From positions 1 through 14,695 of the forward strand of contig DKNS01000004.1 in the NCBI GenBank assembly GCA_002469765.1: 14,695 nucleotides of DNA, in the 5' to 3' direction. The position numbers and the translations under genes are program-made. The notes below the pieces were generated by a model, which was not told where the DNA came from, made no database searches, and saw only the letters and a list, made by a program, of their open reading frames with translations. This DNA is from Flavobacteriales bacterium UBA7382. GTDB taxonomy: Bacteria > Bacteroidota > Bacteroidia > Flavobacteriales_D > Sanyastnellaceae. Below, piece by piece: positions 1-6,781 of the stretch (positions within the stretch are counted from its first letter, which is position 1; each line of letters begins with the position of its first letter).

Positions 1-2
1 TT

Positions 3-77
3 TGGTAGCCCGTAGGGGATTCGAACCCCTGCTACCAGGATGAAAACCTGGCGTCCTAACCCCTAGACGAACGGGCC
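3..77 (-). tRNA. tRNA-Glu (anticodon UUC)
   Basis: The minus strand folds into a complete cloverleaf. The acceptor stem GGCCCGT pairs with ACGGGCT, with a G-U at the first pair. The anticodon stem CCAGG/CCTGG encloses the loop TTTTCAT, which places TTC at positions 34-36, so it reads Glu codons GAA/GAG. The T arm contains GGTTCGAATCC. A discriminator A and an encoded CCA end the gene at base 3. The total is 75 nt including CCA. A strong Bacteroidota-type promoter lies immediately upstream, so the tRNA is probably transcribed on its own rather than only by read-through from proS-dps. Confidence 0.97.
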
Positions 78-88
78 AAATAGGTGCG

Positions 89-119
89 CAAAGATAGTCA
101 GGTTCTTCCTTCTCCGCAA
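89..119 (-). promoter_or_regulatory. Bacteroidota-type promoter for tRNA-Glu
   Basis: On the minus strand the -7 element TATCTTTG (89-96) matches the Bacteroidota consensus TAnnTTTG exactly. A TTG (117-119) lies exactly 20 nt upstream, which fits the -33 element at its usual spacing. The -7 box ends 11 nt before the tRNA 5' end, so a start a few bases before the mature tRNA is expected. This is the best promoter match in the window. Confidence 0.75.
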
Positions 120-158
120 GGGCCACCAGAAAAAGTGCGTCTCAGGGGAAGGACAACC

Positions 159-632
159 TCAAGCAAGGTAGGCGCGCAGCATCCAGGAGGTCTTTTCCTG
201 CTCCCGAACGAAATCGCTCATGAGGGCGTGGGTGCCCTCATCGCCCGCTTGCTCGCTCGCTGCGAGCAAGGCGCGCTCACGCAACAGCAACACCCCGAAG
301 GCTGCGGCACAGTGACGGACCGCTTCCACCCCGTCGTGCACGTCTTTGACCTCGGGAATTGTCGCACCCGCCACGTAGTCCTGCATGGAGTGCAGGGGCT
401 GCCCTCCCAAGGTCAACACGCGCTCGGCCACCTTGTCGATTTTGACTTGCAGGTCGGCGTAGAATTCTTCGAATTTGGCGTGCAGCTCAAAGAAGTTTTG
501 GCCTTGAACGTTCCAGTGGAAGCCTCGCACGTTTTGGTAGAATACGTGCAAGTCGCAGAGGAGGGCGTTGAGCTCCTTGCAAAGCGCAACGCTGTCGTCA
601 GCGTTCAGGCCGATGGGAAGGTTGGCATCCAT
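159..632 (-). CDS. dps: Dps-family ferritin-like DNA-binding/iron-storage protein
   Basis: This 157-residue protein belongs to the Dps/mini-ferritin family. These proteins form 12-subunit cages that oxidise Fe(II), usually with hydrogen peroxide, store it as Fe(III), and often protect DNA in stress. The inter-subunit ferroxidase residues are all present at family spacing: H39 (in FHW), H51, E55, D66 and E70, matching E. coli Dps H51, H63, D67, D78 and E82. The N-terminal tail is short (about 12 residues) and has no Lys or Arg, so direct DNA binding as in E. coli Dps is doubtful; iron and peroxide detoxification is the safer role. The ATG lies 3 nt after the proS stop, with no visible Shine-Dalgarno and no promoter-like box in the end of proS. 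Translation from a proS-dps transcript is therefore likely. No convincing terminator is visible before tRNA-Glu. Confidence 0.95.
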   Translation of the reverse strand: MDANLPIGLNADDSVALCKELNALLCDLHVFYQNVRGFHWNVQGQNFFELHAKFEEFYADLQVKIDKVAERVLTLGGQPLHSMQDYVAGATIPEVKDVHDGVEAVRHCAAAFGVLLLRERALLAASEQAGDEGTHALMSDFVREQEKTSWMLRAYLA

Positions 633-635
633 GAT

Positions 636-2108
636 TCAATAGGCTTTGGCGAACAACACACGGCGGGCGCTGGGTGCGCCTGTCTTGATGCATGTGCCTG
701 GCGTGGTGTCTCCATCGTAGGGAATGCAACGGATGGTCGCCTTCGTTTCTTGCTTGATGCGCTCCTCGGTCTCGGCTGTGCCATCCCAGTGGGCGCTCAC
801 GAAGCCGCCCTTGTCCAACGCCGCCAAGAACCCTTCCCAGGTGTCCACCACATGGGTGTGCGTCTTGATGCGTTCGTGGACGCTCGCCGTGAGGGTCGCT
901 TGGATGTCGTCGAGCTGCGTCCGAACCTGGGCCGCAAGGCCGTCAAGCGACACGAAGTCCTTGGTCTTGGTGTCGCGACGCGCGAGCTCGCACGTGCCTT
1001 TGGCCAAATCGCGCGGGCCCATGGCGATGCGCAACGGCACTCCCTTCAACTCGTACTCGGCGAATTTCCAACCACTCCGCTTGGTGTCGTCGTCGTCCAA
1101 CTTCACCCGGATGCCGGCCGCCTTCAATTCGTCGGCGACGGCTTGGCACTTGTCCACGATCTCGTCCATTTGATCTTGCCCCTTGTAAATCGGGACGATG
1201 ACCACCTCAATCGGAGCGAGCTTCGGCGGGAGCACCAAGCCCTGGTCGTCGCTGTGGGTCATGATGAGGGCGCCCATCAACCGGGTGCTGACCCCCCAAG
1301 AGGTGGCCCAAACGTGCGACTTGCCCCCCTCCTTGTCGGCGAAGGTCACATCGAATGCCTTGGCGAAGTTTTGGCCCAAAAAGTGGGAGGTCCCTGCCTG
1401 CAGAGCTTTGCCGTCTTGCATCAGTGCTTCGATGCAGTAGGTGTCCTCGGCGCCTGCGAAACGTTCGCTCTCGGTTTTCACTCCTTTCACCACAGGCATG
1501 GCCATGTAGTTCTCCGCAAAATCGGCGTAGACCTCGAGCATCTTCTCGGCCTCTTCCAAGGCTTCATCTTTCGTGGCGTGGGCGGTATGCCCTTCCTGCC
1601 ACAGAAATTCTGAAGTGCGCAAGAACAAGCGCGTCCTCATCTCCCAGCGAACGACGTTGGCCCATTGATTCACCAGCAACGGCAGGTCGCGGTAACTCTG
1701 GATCCAATTCTTGTAGGTGTTCCAAATGATGGTTTCGGATGTCGGACGCACAATGAGCTCTTCCTCAAGGCGGGCATCCGGATCGACGACCACCCCTTCC
1801 CCGTTGGGGTCGTTCTTCAACCGATAGTGGGTGACCACCGCGCATTCCTTGGCAAACCCCTCCACGTGGGCGGCTTCCTTGCTGAGGTAGCTCTTGGGGA
1901 TGAAGAGGGGGAAGTAGGCGTTGACGTGCCCGGTTTCCTTGAACATGCTGTCGAGCACATCCTTCATGCGCTCCCAAATGGCAAACCCGTATGGCTTGAT
2001 GACCATGCATCCCTTCACATCGCTGTGCTGGGCAAGGTCCGCCTGCACGACGAGTTCGTTGTACCACTTGCTGTAATCATCGTCGCGGGACGTCAGTTTG
2101 CTGGCCAT
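636..2108 (-). CDS. proS: Proline--tRNA ligase (eukaryote/archaea-like type, no editing domain)
   Basis: ProRS is a class II aminoacyl-tRNA synthetase that charges tRNA-Pro in the cytosol. The 490-residue length and layout match the short type known from Thermus, Bacteroidota and eukaryotes. Visible elements are the RPTSET loop (121-126), motif 2 starting RWE at 154-156 with the following FLRTSEFLWQEGH, and the AGTSHFLGQNF segment (238-248). Motif 3 is GVSTRLMG (272-279). An anticodon-binding domain covers about 297-400. The roughly 180-residue editing insertion of the E. coli type is absent between motifs 2 and 3. The C-terminal domain ends in AKAY; the terminal Tyr carboxylate is known to reach the active site in the Thermus enzyme. 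The first Cys pair of the C-terminal zinc site appears as D442 and T446, while C461 and C473 remain. A promoter with a palindrome over the expected start site lies upstream, and dps follows 3 nt downstream. Confidence 0.98.
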   Translation of the reverse strand: MASKLTSRDDDYSKWYNELVVQADLAQHSDVKGCMVIKPYGFAIWERMKDVLDSMFKETGHVNAYFPLFIPKSYLSKEAAHVEGFAKECAVVTHYRLKNDPNGEGVVVDPDARLEEELIVRPTSETIIWNTYKNWIQSYRDLPLLVNQWANVVRWEMRTRLFLRTSEFLWQEGHTAHATKDEALEEAEKMLEVYADFAENYMAMPVVKGVKTESERFAGAEDTYCIEALMQDGKALQAGTSHFLGQNFAKAFDVTFADKEGGKSHVWATSWGVSTRLMGALIMTHSDDQGLVLPPKLAPIEVVIVPIYKGQDQMDEIVDKCQAVADELKAAGIRVKLDDDDTKRSGWKFAEYELKGVPLRIAMGPRDLAKGTCELARRDTKTKDFVSLDGLAAQVRTQLDDIQATLTASVHERIKTHTHVVDTWEGFLAALDKGGFVSAHWDGTAETEERIKQETKATIRCIPYDGDTTPGTCIKTGAPSARRVLFAKAY

Positions 2109-2139
2109 TTTGGTATGGTTTGTGCTGTAGCGTGTGAAA

Positions 2140-2152
2140 GACTCTGAGAGTC
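2140..2152. promoter_or_regulatory. 13-nt palindrome overlapping the expected proS start site
   Basis: GACTCTGAGAGTC has two perfect 6-nt arms around a single central base. It begins 3 nt downstream of the proS -7 box on the minus strand, so the predicted +1 falls inside it. This is a place where an operator or a 5' RNA hairpin would act. The sequence is seen; the regulatory role is inferred. Confidence 0.35.
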
Positions 2153-2155
2153 ACG

Positions 2156-2163
2156 CAAAACTA
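2156..2163 (-). promoter_or_regulatory. Probable -7 element of the proS(-dps) promoter
   Basis: On the minus strand TAGTTTTG matches TAnnTTTG exactly. It lies 47 nt before the proS ATG, in the 83-nt gap between divergent genes. No clean TTG is seen at the -33 position (the sequence there is GTTCAAG), so only half of the promoter is well supported. Confidence 0.55.
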
Positions 2164-2191
2164 CAGAATGTGCTAACTTGAACCACCGCCC

Positions 2192-3253
2192 ATGACCCGC
2201 TCCTTCCCCACCTTCTTTTCGATGTCCACCACATGGATTGCGCTGCTCGGAATGACCATTTCTTTGGCAAGCTGTGGTGGAGCGTACAGACAAGCCTCAG
2301 CCTTGGAGGACGATGAACTTTACCTCAGCCAAGGCGAGGCGTTTTTGACGGACGAAGAATACCTGTCGTATGCGTTTGAACAGGCTGGCTTCAGCGAGTC
2401 CGAAGAGGAGATGTTGGACACTCGGGCAGGCGACGGATTCAACAGCAACTTCGGGTACATGCCCCAAAGTCTGCGCGGCCGGTCGATGCTTCGAGGGTAC
2501 ATGACACCCTACGGTGCCGCAGGTTTTGGCTCCAATCCCTACGACCCCTATGGAAGCGCCTTCTATGGAGGTTACAATCCTTACGACCCCTATGGATCCG
2601 GGACGGGATGGAACAACGGTTGGAGCAACGGTTGGGGCGCTCAAAGCGGCTGGGGCATGAACCCCTACATGGGATACGGCTTTGGTTCTGGCTTCGGGTC
2701 CAACCCCTACGCCTACAACCCCTACGGATTCAACAACGGCTGGGGAGGTGGATACAACGTTTACCAAGGCAACGGTTGGCTCGGCGGGGGTGAATCTTCA
2801 GGAGGCACGCCCATTGTGGTGGCGCCGCGGACCCCGATTTGGGCTTCGTCTTCCATCAACAGCGCCACAGGTGGCAGCCGTTTGTTGACCAACAAAATGG
2901 GCGTCGGCGTTCCAAGCACTCAACCCGCGGTTGCCCAACCCAGGGTTTTCTGGCGCACGGTTTCCAACGCGGCAGAGACGATTGAAGATGCATGGGAGGA
3001 CAACCGGCCTGTCCCAGCCACCTTGCCAGCAGCCGGGGCCACCTCACGACCAGCCTCGAGCTCAACCCAATCCAGCAGGTCTTCCTCCTCCTCACAAAAC
3101 TCCGGCTCCTGGTCGTCTGGCTCAAGGCCCGCGAACTCTGGAAACAACAGATCTCAAACCCGTCCAAGCACTCCAAGCAGGCCTTCCAACGGAGGCCGAA
3201 GCAACGGCGGGAGCAGCCGTTCTGGCGGTCGTGGAGGATCACCCCGACGCTGA
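2192..3253 (+). CDS. Low-complexity Asn/Tyr/Gly/Trp-rich lipoprotein, function unknown
   Basis: I do not recognise this 353-residue protein. It has an N-terminal hydrophobic segment (about 15-26) and a lipobox LASC with the lipidated cysteine at C28. A second possible start is M11, which keeps the lipobox. After the cysteine comes an acidic stretch (about 38-75, many Glu and Asp). A region rich in Gly, Asn, Tyr and Trp (about 85-200) follows, with repeats such as NPYDPYG (twice, 14 residues apart) and NGW. A moderately conserved-looking segment covers about 205-265 (PRTPIW, VFWRTVSNAAETIEDAW). The last 80 residues are rich in Ser, Arg, Gly and Pro and end in RGGSPRR. A membrane-anchored, largely disordered envelope protein is likely. 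The gene starts 83 nt from proS on the other strand, and its stop lies 6 nt before the next ATG, so it is probably co-transcribed with the FadL-like outer-membrane gene. Confidence 0.85.
   Translation: MTRSFPTFFSMSTTWIALLGMTISLASCGGAYRQASALEDDELYLSQGEAFLTDEEYLSYAFEQAGFSESEEEMLDTRAGDGFNSNFGYMPQSLRGRSMLRGYMTPYGAAGFGSNPYDPYGSAFYGGYNPYDPYGSGTGWNNGWSNGWGAQSGWGMNPYMGYGFGSGFGSNPYAYNPYGFNNGWGGGYNVYQGNGWLGGGESSGGTPIVVAPRTPIWASSSINSATGGSRLLTNKMGVGVPSTQPAVAQPRVFWRTVSNAAETIEDAWEDNRPVPATLPAAGATSRPASSSTQSSRSSSSSQNSGSWSSGSRPANSGNNRSQTRPSTPSRPSNGGRSNGGSSRSGGRGGSPRR
2534..2596 (+). repeat. Short tandem repeat (42-nt period) inside the lipoprotein gene
   Basis: Two 21-nt copies at 2534-2554 and 2576-2596 differ at one base and encode NPYDPYG each time. 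The period is 42 nt, or 14 residues. Looser copies (NPYAYNPYG) occur around 2701-2730. The unit looks like an internal duplication that expanded the low-complexity region. Confidence 0.8.
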
Positions 3254-3259
3254 GCGGCC

Positions 3260-4768
3260 ATGATCTCATTCTACCAACGTGCATGCATCGCCACGGCGTT
3301 TGTCGCGGCCATGTCTTCCATGGGCCTGGCCCAAAATGAAACCGACGTGCTGCGCTACGGATGGGTCGCGCCCCTTGGCAGCAGCAGGACAGTGGCCATG
3401 GGGGGGGCGTTCGGTGCGCTGGGTGCCGACCTCGGATGCATGGGCATCAACCCAGCGGGGCTTGGCTTGTACCGACGTGGAGATTTGGCCGTCACCACGG
3501 GACTGAACAGCGCCACCACCGACGCAAGCTGGAACACCACCGCATCTGAAACGGCCAAATTCCAAGGGACCACAGGCAACTTGGGGGTGGCCCTGACCTA
3601 CCCCAGCGTGGATGCGGACTGGCCTTTCTTCACCTTGGCCGTAGGACGGCAAGTGCGTATGCCCTTCAATCAGCGCATCTTCATCGAAGGGGTGCCTTCC
3701 GAATCAACGGTGTCCGACCTGTTCGTGCAGCAGGCCCTCGACGATGCGGCCATCTATGGATATGCATCCACTGACGAAGCACTGGGGGGGGGCGACATCT
3801 TCCCGTATTCAGCGTCGCTGGCTTGGCGCACCCTGCTGCTTTTGCCGGACGACGACAACCTTTACGCCACTGCGGTGGGGGGGGCGGTGAATGTGAAGCG
3901 TTCCATTGAACGGTCCGGTCGCATGTGGGAAACCCAAATCGGGTTCGGCACTTGCTACCGGGACAGGCTGAGCATTGGTGCCACCTTGGGCCTGCCCAAA
4001 GTTGAGTTTGAAGAAACCTCCACCCACCAAGAAACGACTGTCTCTGCAGAGGGTGACCTCAGGTCATGGGACTACAACGAGCGACTCAACGTGGATGGGC
4101 AAGGCATCCTCCTCCGCGCCGGAATCACCTGGCGAGTGACCTCCCAACTTCGGGTTGGACTTGCCCACCAAACCCGGGGCCGCATGACTCTGTTGGACAA
4201 CTACAGCACCTCGCTGTCCACCCAATGGACGGATGAAAGCGAGCGCACCGCCGCCAGCCCCGTCACCAACAACGAATACCTGATGTACACGCCACGCAGA
4301 ACCACGGTGTCGGCAAGCTTTCTCATGGGCAAGCTGGGGGTGTTGGCCGCCGACTACGTGCACACGGACTTGAGGGATGGCGAGCTCGGCGACCCAGGCA
4401 CCATCCTTTCCTCCGGGTACAACTACGCGACTGAGAACCTGGCGGTGGACAGCAGCTTGCAGGTCGTCCGAGAAGCCCGGGTGGGATTGGAACTTCGCCT
4501 TGGATCCTTGAAAGAATACCGCATCCGGTTGGGCGGCGGCACCGGGAATTCGCCATTCAACCCCAACGGGGTGACCACCGATGGCAGCCGTCATCACGCC
4601 AGTTTCGGTGGCGAATACCGCATCGGCGATGTCCACTTCAGCGTGGCGTGGCGCCGCACATGGCACAAGGAAGACTACCTGTTCATGGGGGCATTCCATC
4701 CCGAGAGTCGCGGCACACTCGACCGCACCTCCGCCGCTGTGATGTTCGGGGCTGGATTGCGTCTTTGA
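3260..4768 (+). CDS. Outer-membrane transport protein, OmpP1/FadL/TodX-like beta-barrel
   Basis: This 502-residue protein has a signal peptide (hydrophobic about 8-23) with likely cleavage after A24 (GLA|Q). The segment SSRTVAMGGAFGALGADL, followed by INPAGLGLYRRGDL, is typical of the P1/FadL family in Bacteroidota. In that family an N-terminal plug precedes a 14-strand outer-membrane barrel that takes up hydrophobic compounds. Alternating hydrophobic strands run to the end, which finishes in GAGLRL. The substrate cannot be told from sequence. It follows the lipoprotein by 6 nt, and a bidirectional terminator lies 28 nt downstream. The odd point is three long G runs in frame (8, 9 and 8 G at 3400, 3784 and 3877), a pattern seen in phase-variable surface genes, although GGG glycine codons could also explain it. 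The reading frame is intact here. Confidence 0.88.
   Translation: MISFYQRACIATAFVAAMSSMGLAQNETDVLRYGWVAPLGSSRTVAMGGAFGALGADLGCMGINPAGLGLYRRGDLAVTTGLNSATTDASWNTTASETAKFQGTTGNLGVALTYPSVDADWPFFTLAVGRQVRMPFNQRIFIEGVPSESTVSDLFVQQALDDAAIYGYASTDEALGGGDIFPYSASLAWRTLLLLPDDDNLYATAVGGAVNVKRSIERSGRMWETQIGFGTCYRDRLSIGATLGLPKVEFEETSTHQETTVSAEGDLRSWDYNERLNVDGQGILLRAGITWRVTSQLRVGLAHQTRGRMTLLDNYSTSLSTQWTDESERTAASPVTNNEYLMYTPRRTTVSASFLMGKLGVLAADYVHTDLRDGELGDPGTILSSGYNYATENLAVDSSLQVVREARVGLELRLGSLKEYRIRLGGGTGNSPFNPNGVTTDGSRHHASFGGEYRIGDVHFSVAWRRTWHKEDYLFMGAFHPESRGTLDRTSAAVMFGAGLRL
3400..3407 (+). repeat. G8 homopolymer tract in the outer-membrane gene
   Basis: Eight consecutive G bases fall at codons 47-50 (Met-Gly-Gly-Ala), inside the conserved MGGA motif of the family. 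Confidence 0.9.
3784..3792 (+). repeat. G9 homopolymer tract in the outer-membrane gene
   Basis: Nine consecutive G bases encode Leu-Gly-Gly-Gly at about residues 175-178. It is the longest homopolymer I see in the window. A one-base slip would shift the frame in the first third of the protein. Confidence 0.9.
3877..3884 (+). repeat. G8 homopolymer tract in the outer-membrane gene
   Basis: Eight consecutive G bases encode Val-Gly-Gly-Ala at about residues 206-209, only 84 nt after the end of the G9 tract. Confidence 0.9.
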
Positions 4769-4796
4769 CCACGGGCACAACTGACATTCAGCCAAG

Positions 4797-4823
4797 AAAA
4801 AAGCCCACCATGGTGGGCTTTTT
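4797..4823. terminator. Bidirectional rho-independent terminator
   Basis: The 20-nt perfect palindrome AAGCCCACCATGGTGGGCTT (4801-4820) is preceded by an A run and followed by a T run, so it can act on both strands. It sits between the convergent FadL-like gene (ends 4768) and the zinc-ribbon-family gene (ends 4848), and probably ends both transcripts. Confidence 0.9.
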
Positions 4824-4847
4824 CTCAGGTCAAGCTTTTTCCTCCCC

Positions 4848-5645
4848 TCACTTCTTCAACTTGGCAAGGGCTTTGTCGAGAAGGGCATTCATGCGCGTCA
4901 ACTCCTCTTCGGCGAGCTCCTTGTCCACAAGGATGCGGCCGCTGTGCTCGTCAACGATGATGCGCTTGCGCTGGGCGATGTCGATTTGACGCTGGGGTGG
5001 AATCTTGATGAAGGTGCCCGCGCTGGCTTGGCGCTCGATGGGCACCACAGCCAAACCGTTCTTCGCGGCGCCACGGATGCGGCGGTACGAGCGCACAAGG
5101 CGATCGTCGATGCCCTTGGCCGTCTTGTCACTGTGCGTCTGGAGCAGCTCCTCCTCCGCTTGGGTCTCGGCAACAATCGCCTCCAGTTCCGCTTTCTTCG
5201 CGTCGAGGTCATTCTGGCGCTGGTTGAAACGCTCGCGGGTGCCATCGAGGCCTTCAGCCTTTTGCTCGGTCTGAGCTTGAGACTCGCGGATGCGCTTCTC
5301 ACAAAGCTCAATCTCGAGGGTTTGATACTCAATCTCTTTGGCGAGCGACAAGAACTCGCGGTTGTTCCGCACGTTGTTCTGCTGCTCGGTGTACTTCTCG
5401 ATCAGCGCTTGGCTGTCCTTGATCTGCATCTGGTAAGCCAAAATGCGTTGGTTTACCTGATCGTTGTCATCTTCCATGCGCTCGAGGCGCGCACGAAGTC
5501 CTTCCAACTCGTCCTCGAGGTCACCCACTTCCAACGGAAGTTCTCCGCGAACCACGCGAAGGCGGTCGATGCGGGAATCAATAATCTGGAGGTCATAGAG
5601 GGCTCGGAGTTTGTCCTCGGCAGTGCTTGTTTTCTTCTTGGCCAT
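4848..5645 (-). CDS. Coiled-coil protein of the C4-type zinc-ribbon (DUF164) family, cysteines lost
   Basis: The preferred start is the ATG at 5645 (MAKKKTS), which fits family N-termini; an in-frame ATG at 5660 would add five residues. The product has 265 residues. A long helical coiled-coil hairpin spans about 10-185 and includes the conserved NNREFLSLAKEIE segment (counting from 5660: 99-111). A short C-terminal domain follows with the family signature KIPPQRQIDI and GRILVD. In the family this domain is a zinc ribbon with two CxxC pairs. Here the four cysteine positions appear as S213, T216, D237 and S240 (counting from 5660), so zinc binding is unlikely. The family's function is poorly known; roles in nucleic-acid or protein interactions have been proposed for relatives. 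The gene follows nif3 by 23 nt on the same strand, a pairing I recall from other Bacteroidota, which suggests one transcript. Confidence 0.9.
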   Translation of the reverse strand: MAKKKTSTAEDKLRALYDLQIIDSRIDRLRVVRGELPLEVGDLEDELEGLRARLERMEDDNDQVNQRILAYQMQIKDSQALIEKYTEQQNNVRNNREFLSLAKEIEYQTLEIELCEKRIRESQAQTEQKAEGLDGTRERFNQRQNDLDAKKAELEAIVAETQAEEELLQTHSDKTAKGIDDRLVRSYRRIRGAAKNGLAVVPIERQASAGTFIKIPPQRQIDIAQRKRIIVDEHSGRILVDKELAEEELTRMNALLDKALAKLKK

Positions 5646-5668
5646 GCGGGTCGAAGTCAATCTTGGTT

Positions 5669-6781
5669 TCAGCGATAAGCAACAGGGTTCGTCTGGATTT
5701 CAGACAAACGGATTGCGAAATTAGGGAATTTCTCGTTGATTTTGTTGGCAATCAAGGTGCTGGTTTGCCATTCGCTTTCGAAATGGCCCACGTCCAAGAT
5801 TTGGACTTGCCCCTCAGCTTGAAAATATTCGTGGTACTTGACGTCAGAAGTCACGTAAACATCTGCCTTGGCGCGCTTTGCATCAGAGATCAAAAATGCC
5901 CCAGACCCGCCACACACCGCAATGCGCTTCACCGCCCCTAGGACAGGCGCCGTGTGCTTGAGAGCTCCGCACCCCAGGACAGCCTTCACGTGATCTGCAA
6001 ACCTCTCCCATGGCATGGCCTCAGGCAATTCCCCAATCATGCCAGAGCCCACGTCCATCCTTGTTTGTGTGAGGTTCACCCTGTCAAAGGCCACCTCCTC
6101 GTAGGGGTGGGCCACCAGCATGGCCTTTTGCACAGCGTGGGCCAGCGCGGAAGGCACGGCCATCTCAAGCTTGACTTCAGGCTCGCGGTGCAACTCCCCC
6201 AACTGACCGACATGTGGGTTGGCACCCTCCAAAGCCCGGAACGTTCCGACGCCAGATGCCTGAAAGCTGCATTCGTCGTAGTTGCCCAAATGGCCTGCAC
6301 CCGCCTCAGCCATCGCTTTCCGAACGGCATCTGCATTCGCCTCGGGAACAAACACGGACCACTTTTCGAGGCCTTCCCCTTTGGGGCGAAGAATCCGCAA
6401 CGACTCGGAGAGGCATCCCAGGGATTCAGCCAACTTCCGGTTCACGCCCGTGGACACGTTGTCCAGGTTGGTGTGGATGGCGTACAGGGCAATGCCGGAT
6501 TGGATGGCCCTCATCACTGTACGCTCGACGTCGTTGCCGCCGTTCAGCCGTTTCAGTCCTCCAAAAATAACGGGGTGATGGCTCACAATCATTTGGCAAC
6601 CTGTGCGCTCCGCTTCCTTCACCACCTCTTCTGTGCAGTCCAAACTGACCAGCACTTGCGTCACCTCCAAGTCTGCGTGACCCACCAAGAGCCCGACGTT
6701 GTCGTACGATTCTGCGAACTGTCGGGGCGCCCACGTTTCCAGCCAACCGGCGATGTCCCGTACCTTCAAGGCCTTGTCCAT
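5669..6781 (-). CDS. Nif3-like dinuclear metal-centre protein (YqfO/YbgI family)
   Basis: The ATG at 6781 (MDKALKVRDI) fits the family N-terminus. The frame stays open 50 codons further upstream, but that part does not resemble the family. The product has 370 residues, the length of the long YqfO form. The metal ligands are visible: H68-H69 (SHHP), D107 (HTNLD) and H333 with E337 (GHFESE). Between the two halves, about residues 138-240, lies a PII/CutA-like insertion (WSVFVPE through AHPYEEVAFD). Family members form toroidal hexamers with a two-metal site. A GTP cyclohydrolase I type 2 label is often attached, but the true substrate is unsettled. The gene heads a transcript with the zinc-ribbon-family gene, and its start codon overlaps that of lpxK on the other strand by 2 bases. 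Any promoter must therefore lie within lpxK coding sequence. Confidence 0.95.
   Translation of the reverse strand: MDKALKVRDIAGWLETWAPRQFAESYDNVGLLVGHADLEVTQVLVSLDCTEEVVKEAERTGCQMIVSHHPVIFGGLKRLNGGNDVERTVMRAIQSGIALYAIHTNLDNVSTGVNRKLAESLGCLSESLRILRPKGEGLEKWSVFVPEANADAVRKAMAEAGAGHLGNYDECSFQASGVGTFRALEGANPHVGQLGELHREPEVKLEMAVPSALAHAVQKAMLVAHPYEEVAFDRVNLTQTRMDVGSGMIGELPEAMPWERFADHVKAVLGCGALKHTAPVLGAVKRIAVCGGSGAFLISDAKRAKADVYVTSDVKYHEYFQAEGQVQILDVGHFESEWQTSTLIANKINEKFPNFAIRLSEIQTNPVAYR

Noticed and set aside
84..1613. A 509-codon open frame on the plus strand
   Set aside because: It lies wholly opposite dps and proS, both unmistakable. The protein has no recognisable motif and is explained by GC-rich codon use on the opposite strand.
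2108..2191. A plus-strand promoter for the lipoprotein gene (TATGGTTTG at 2114, TAACTTG at 2174)
   Set aside because: Neither fits TAnnTTTG exactly, since the first has one spacer base too many and the second lacks a T; neither has a convincing -33 element.
6699..6779. A 27-residue upstream extension of LpxK
   Set aside because: It would overlap nif3 further and moves the start even farther from the family's usual membrane-anchor N-terminus.
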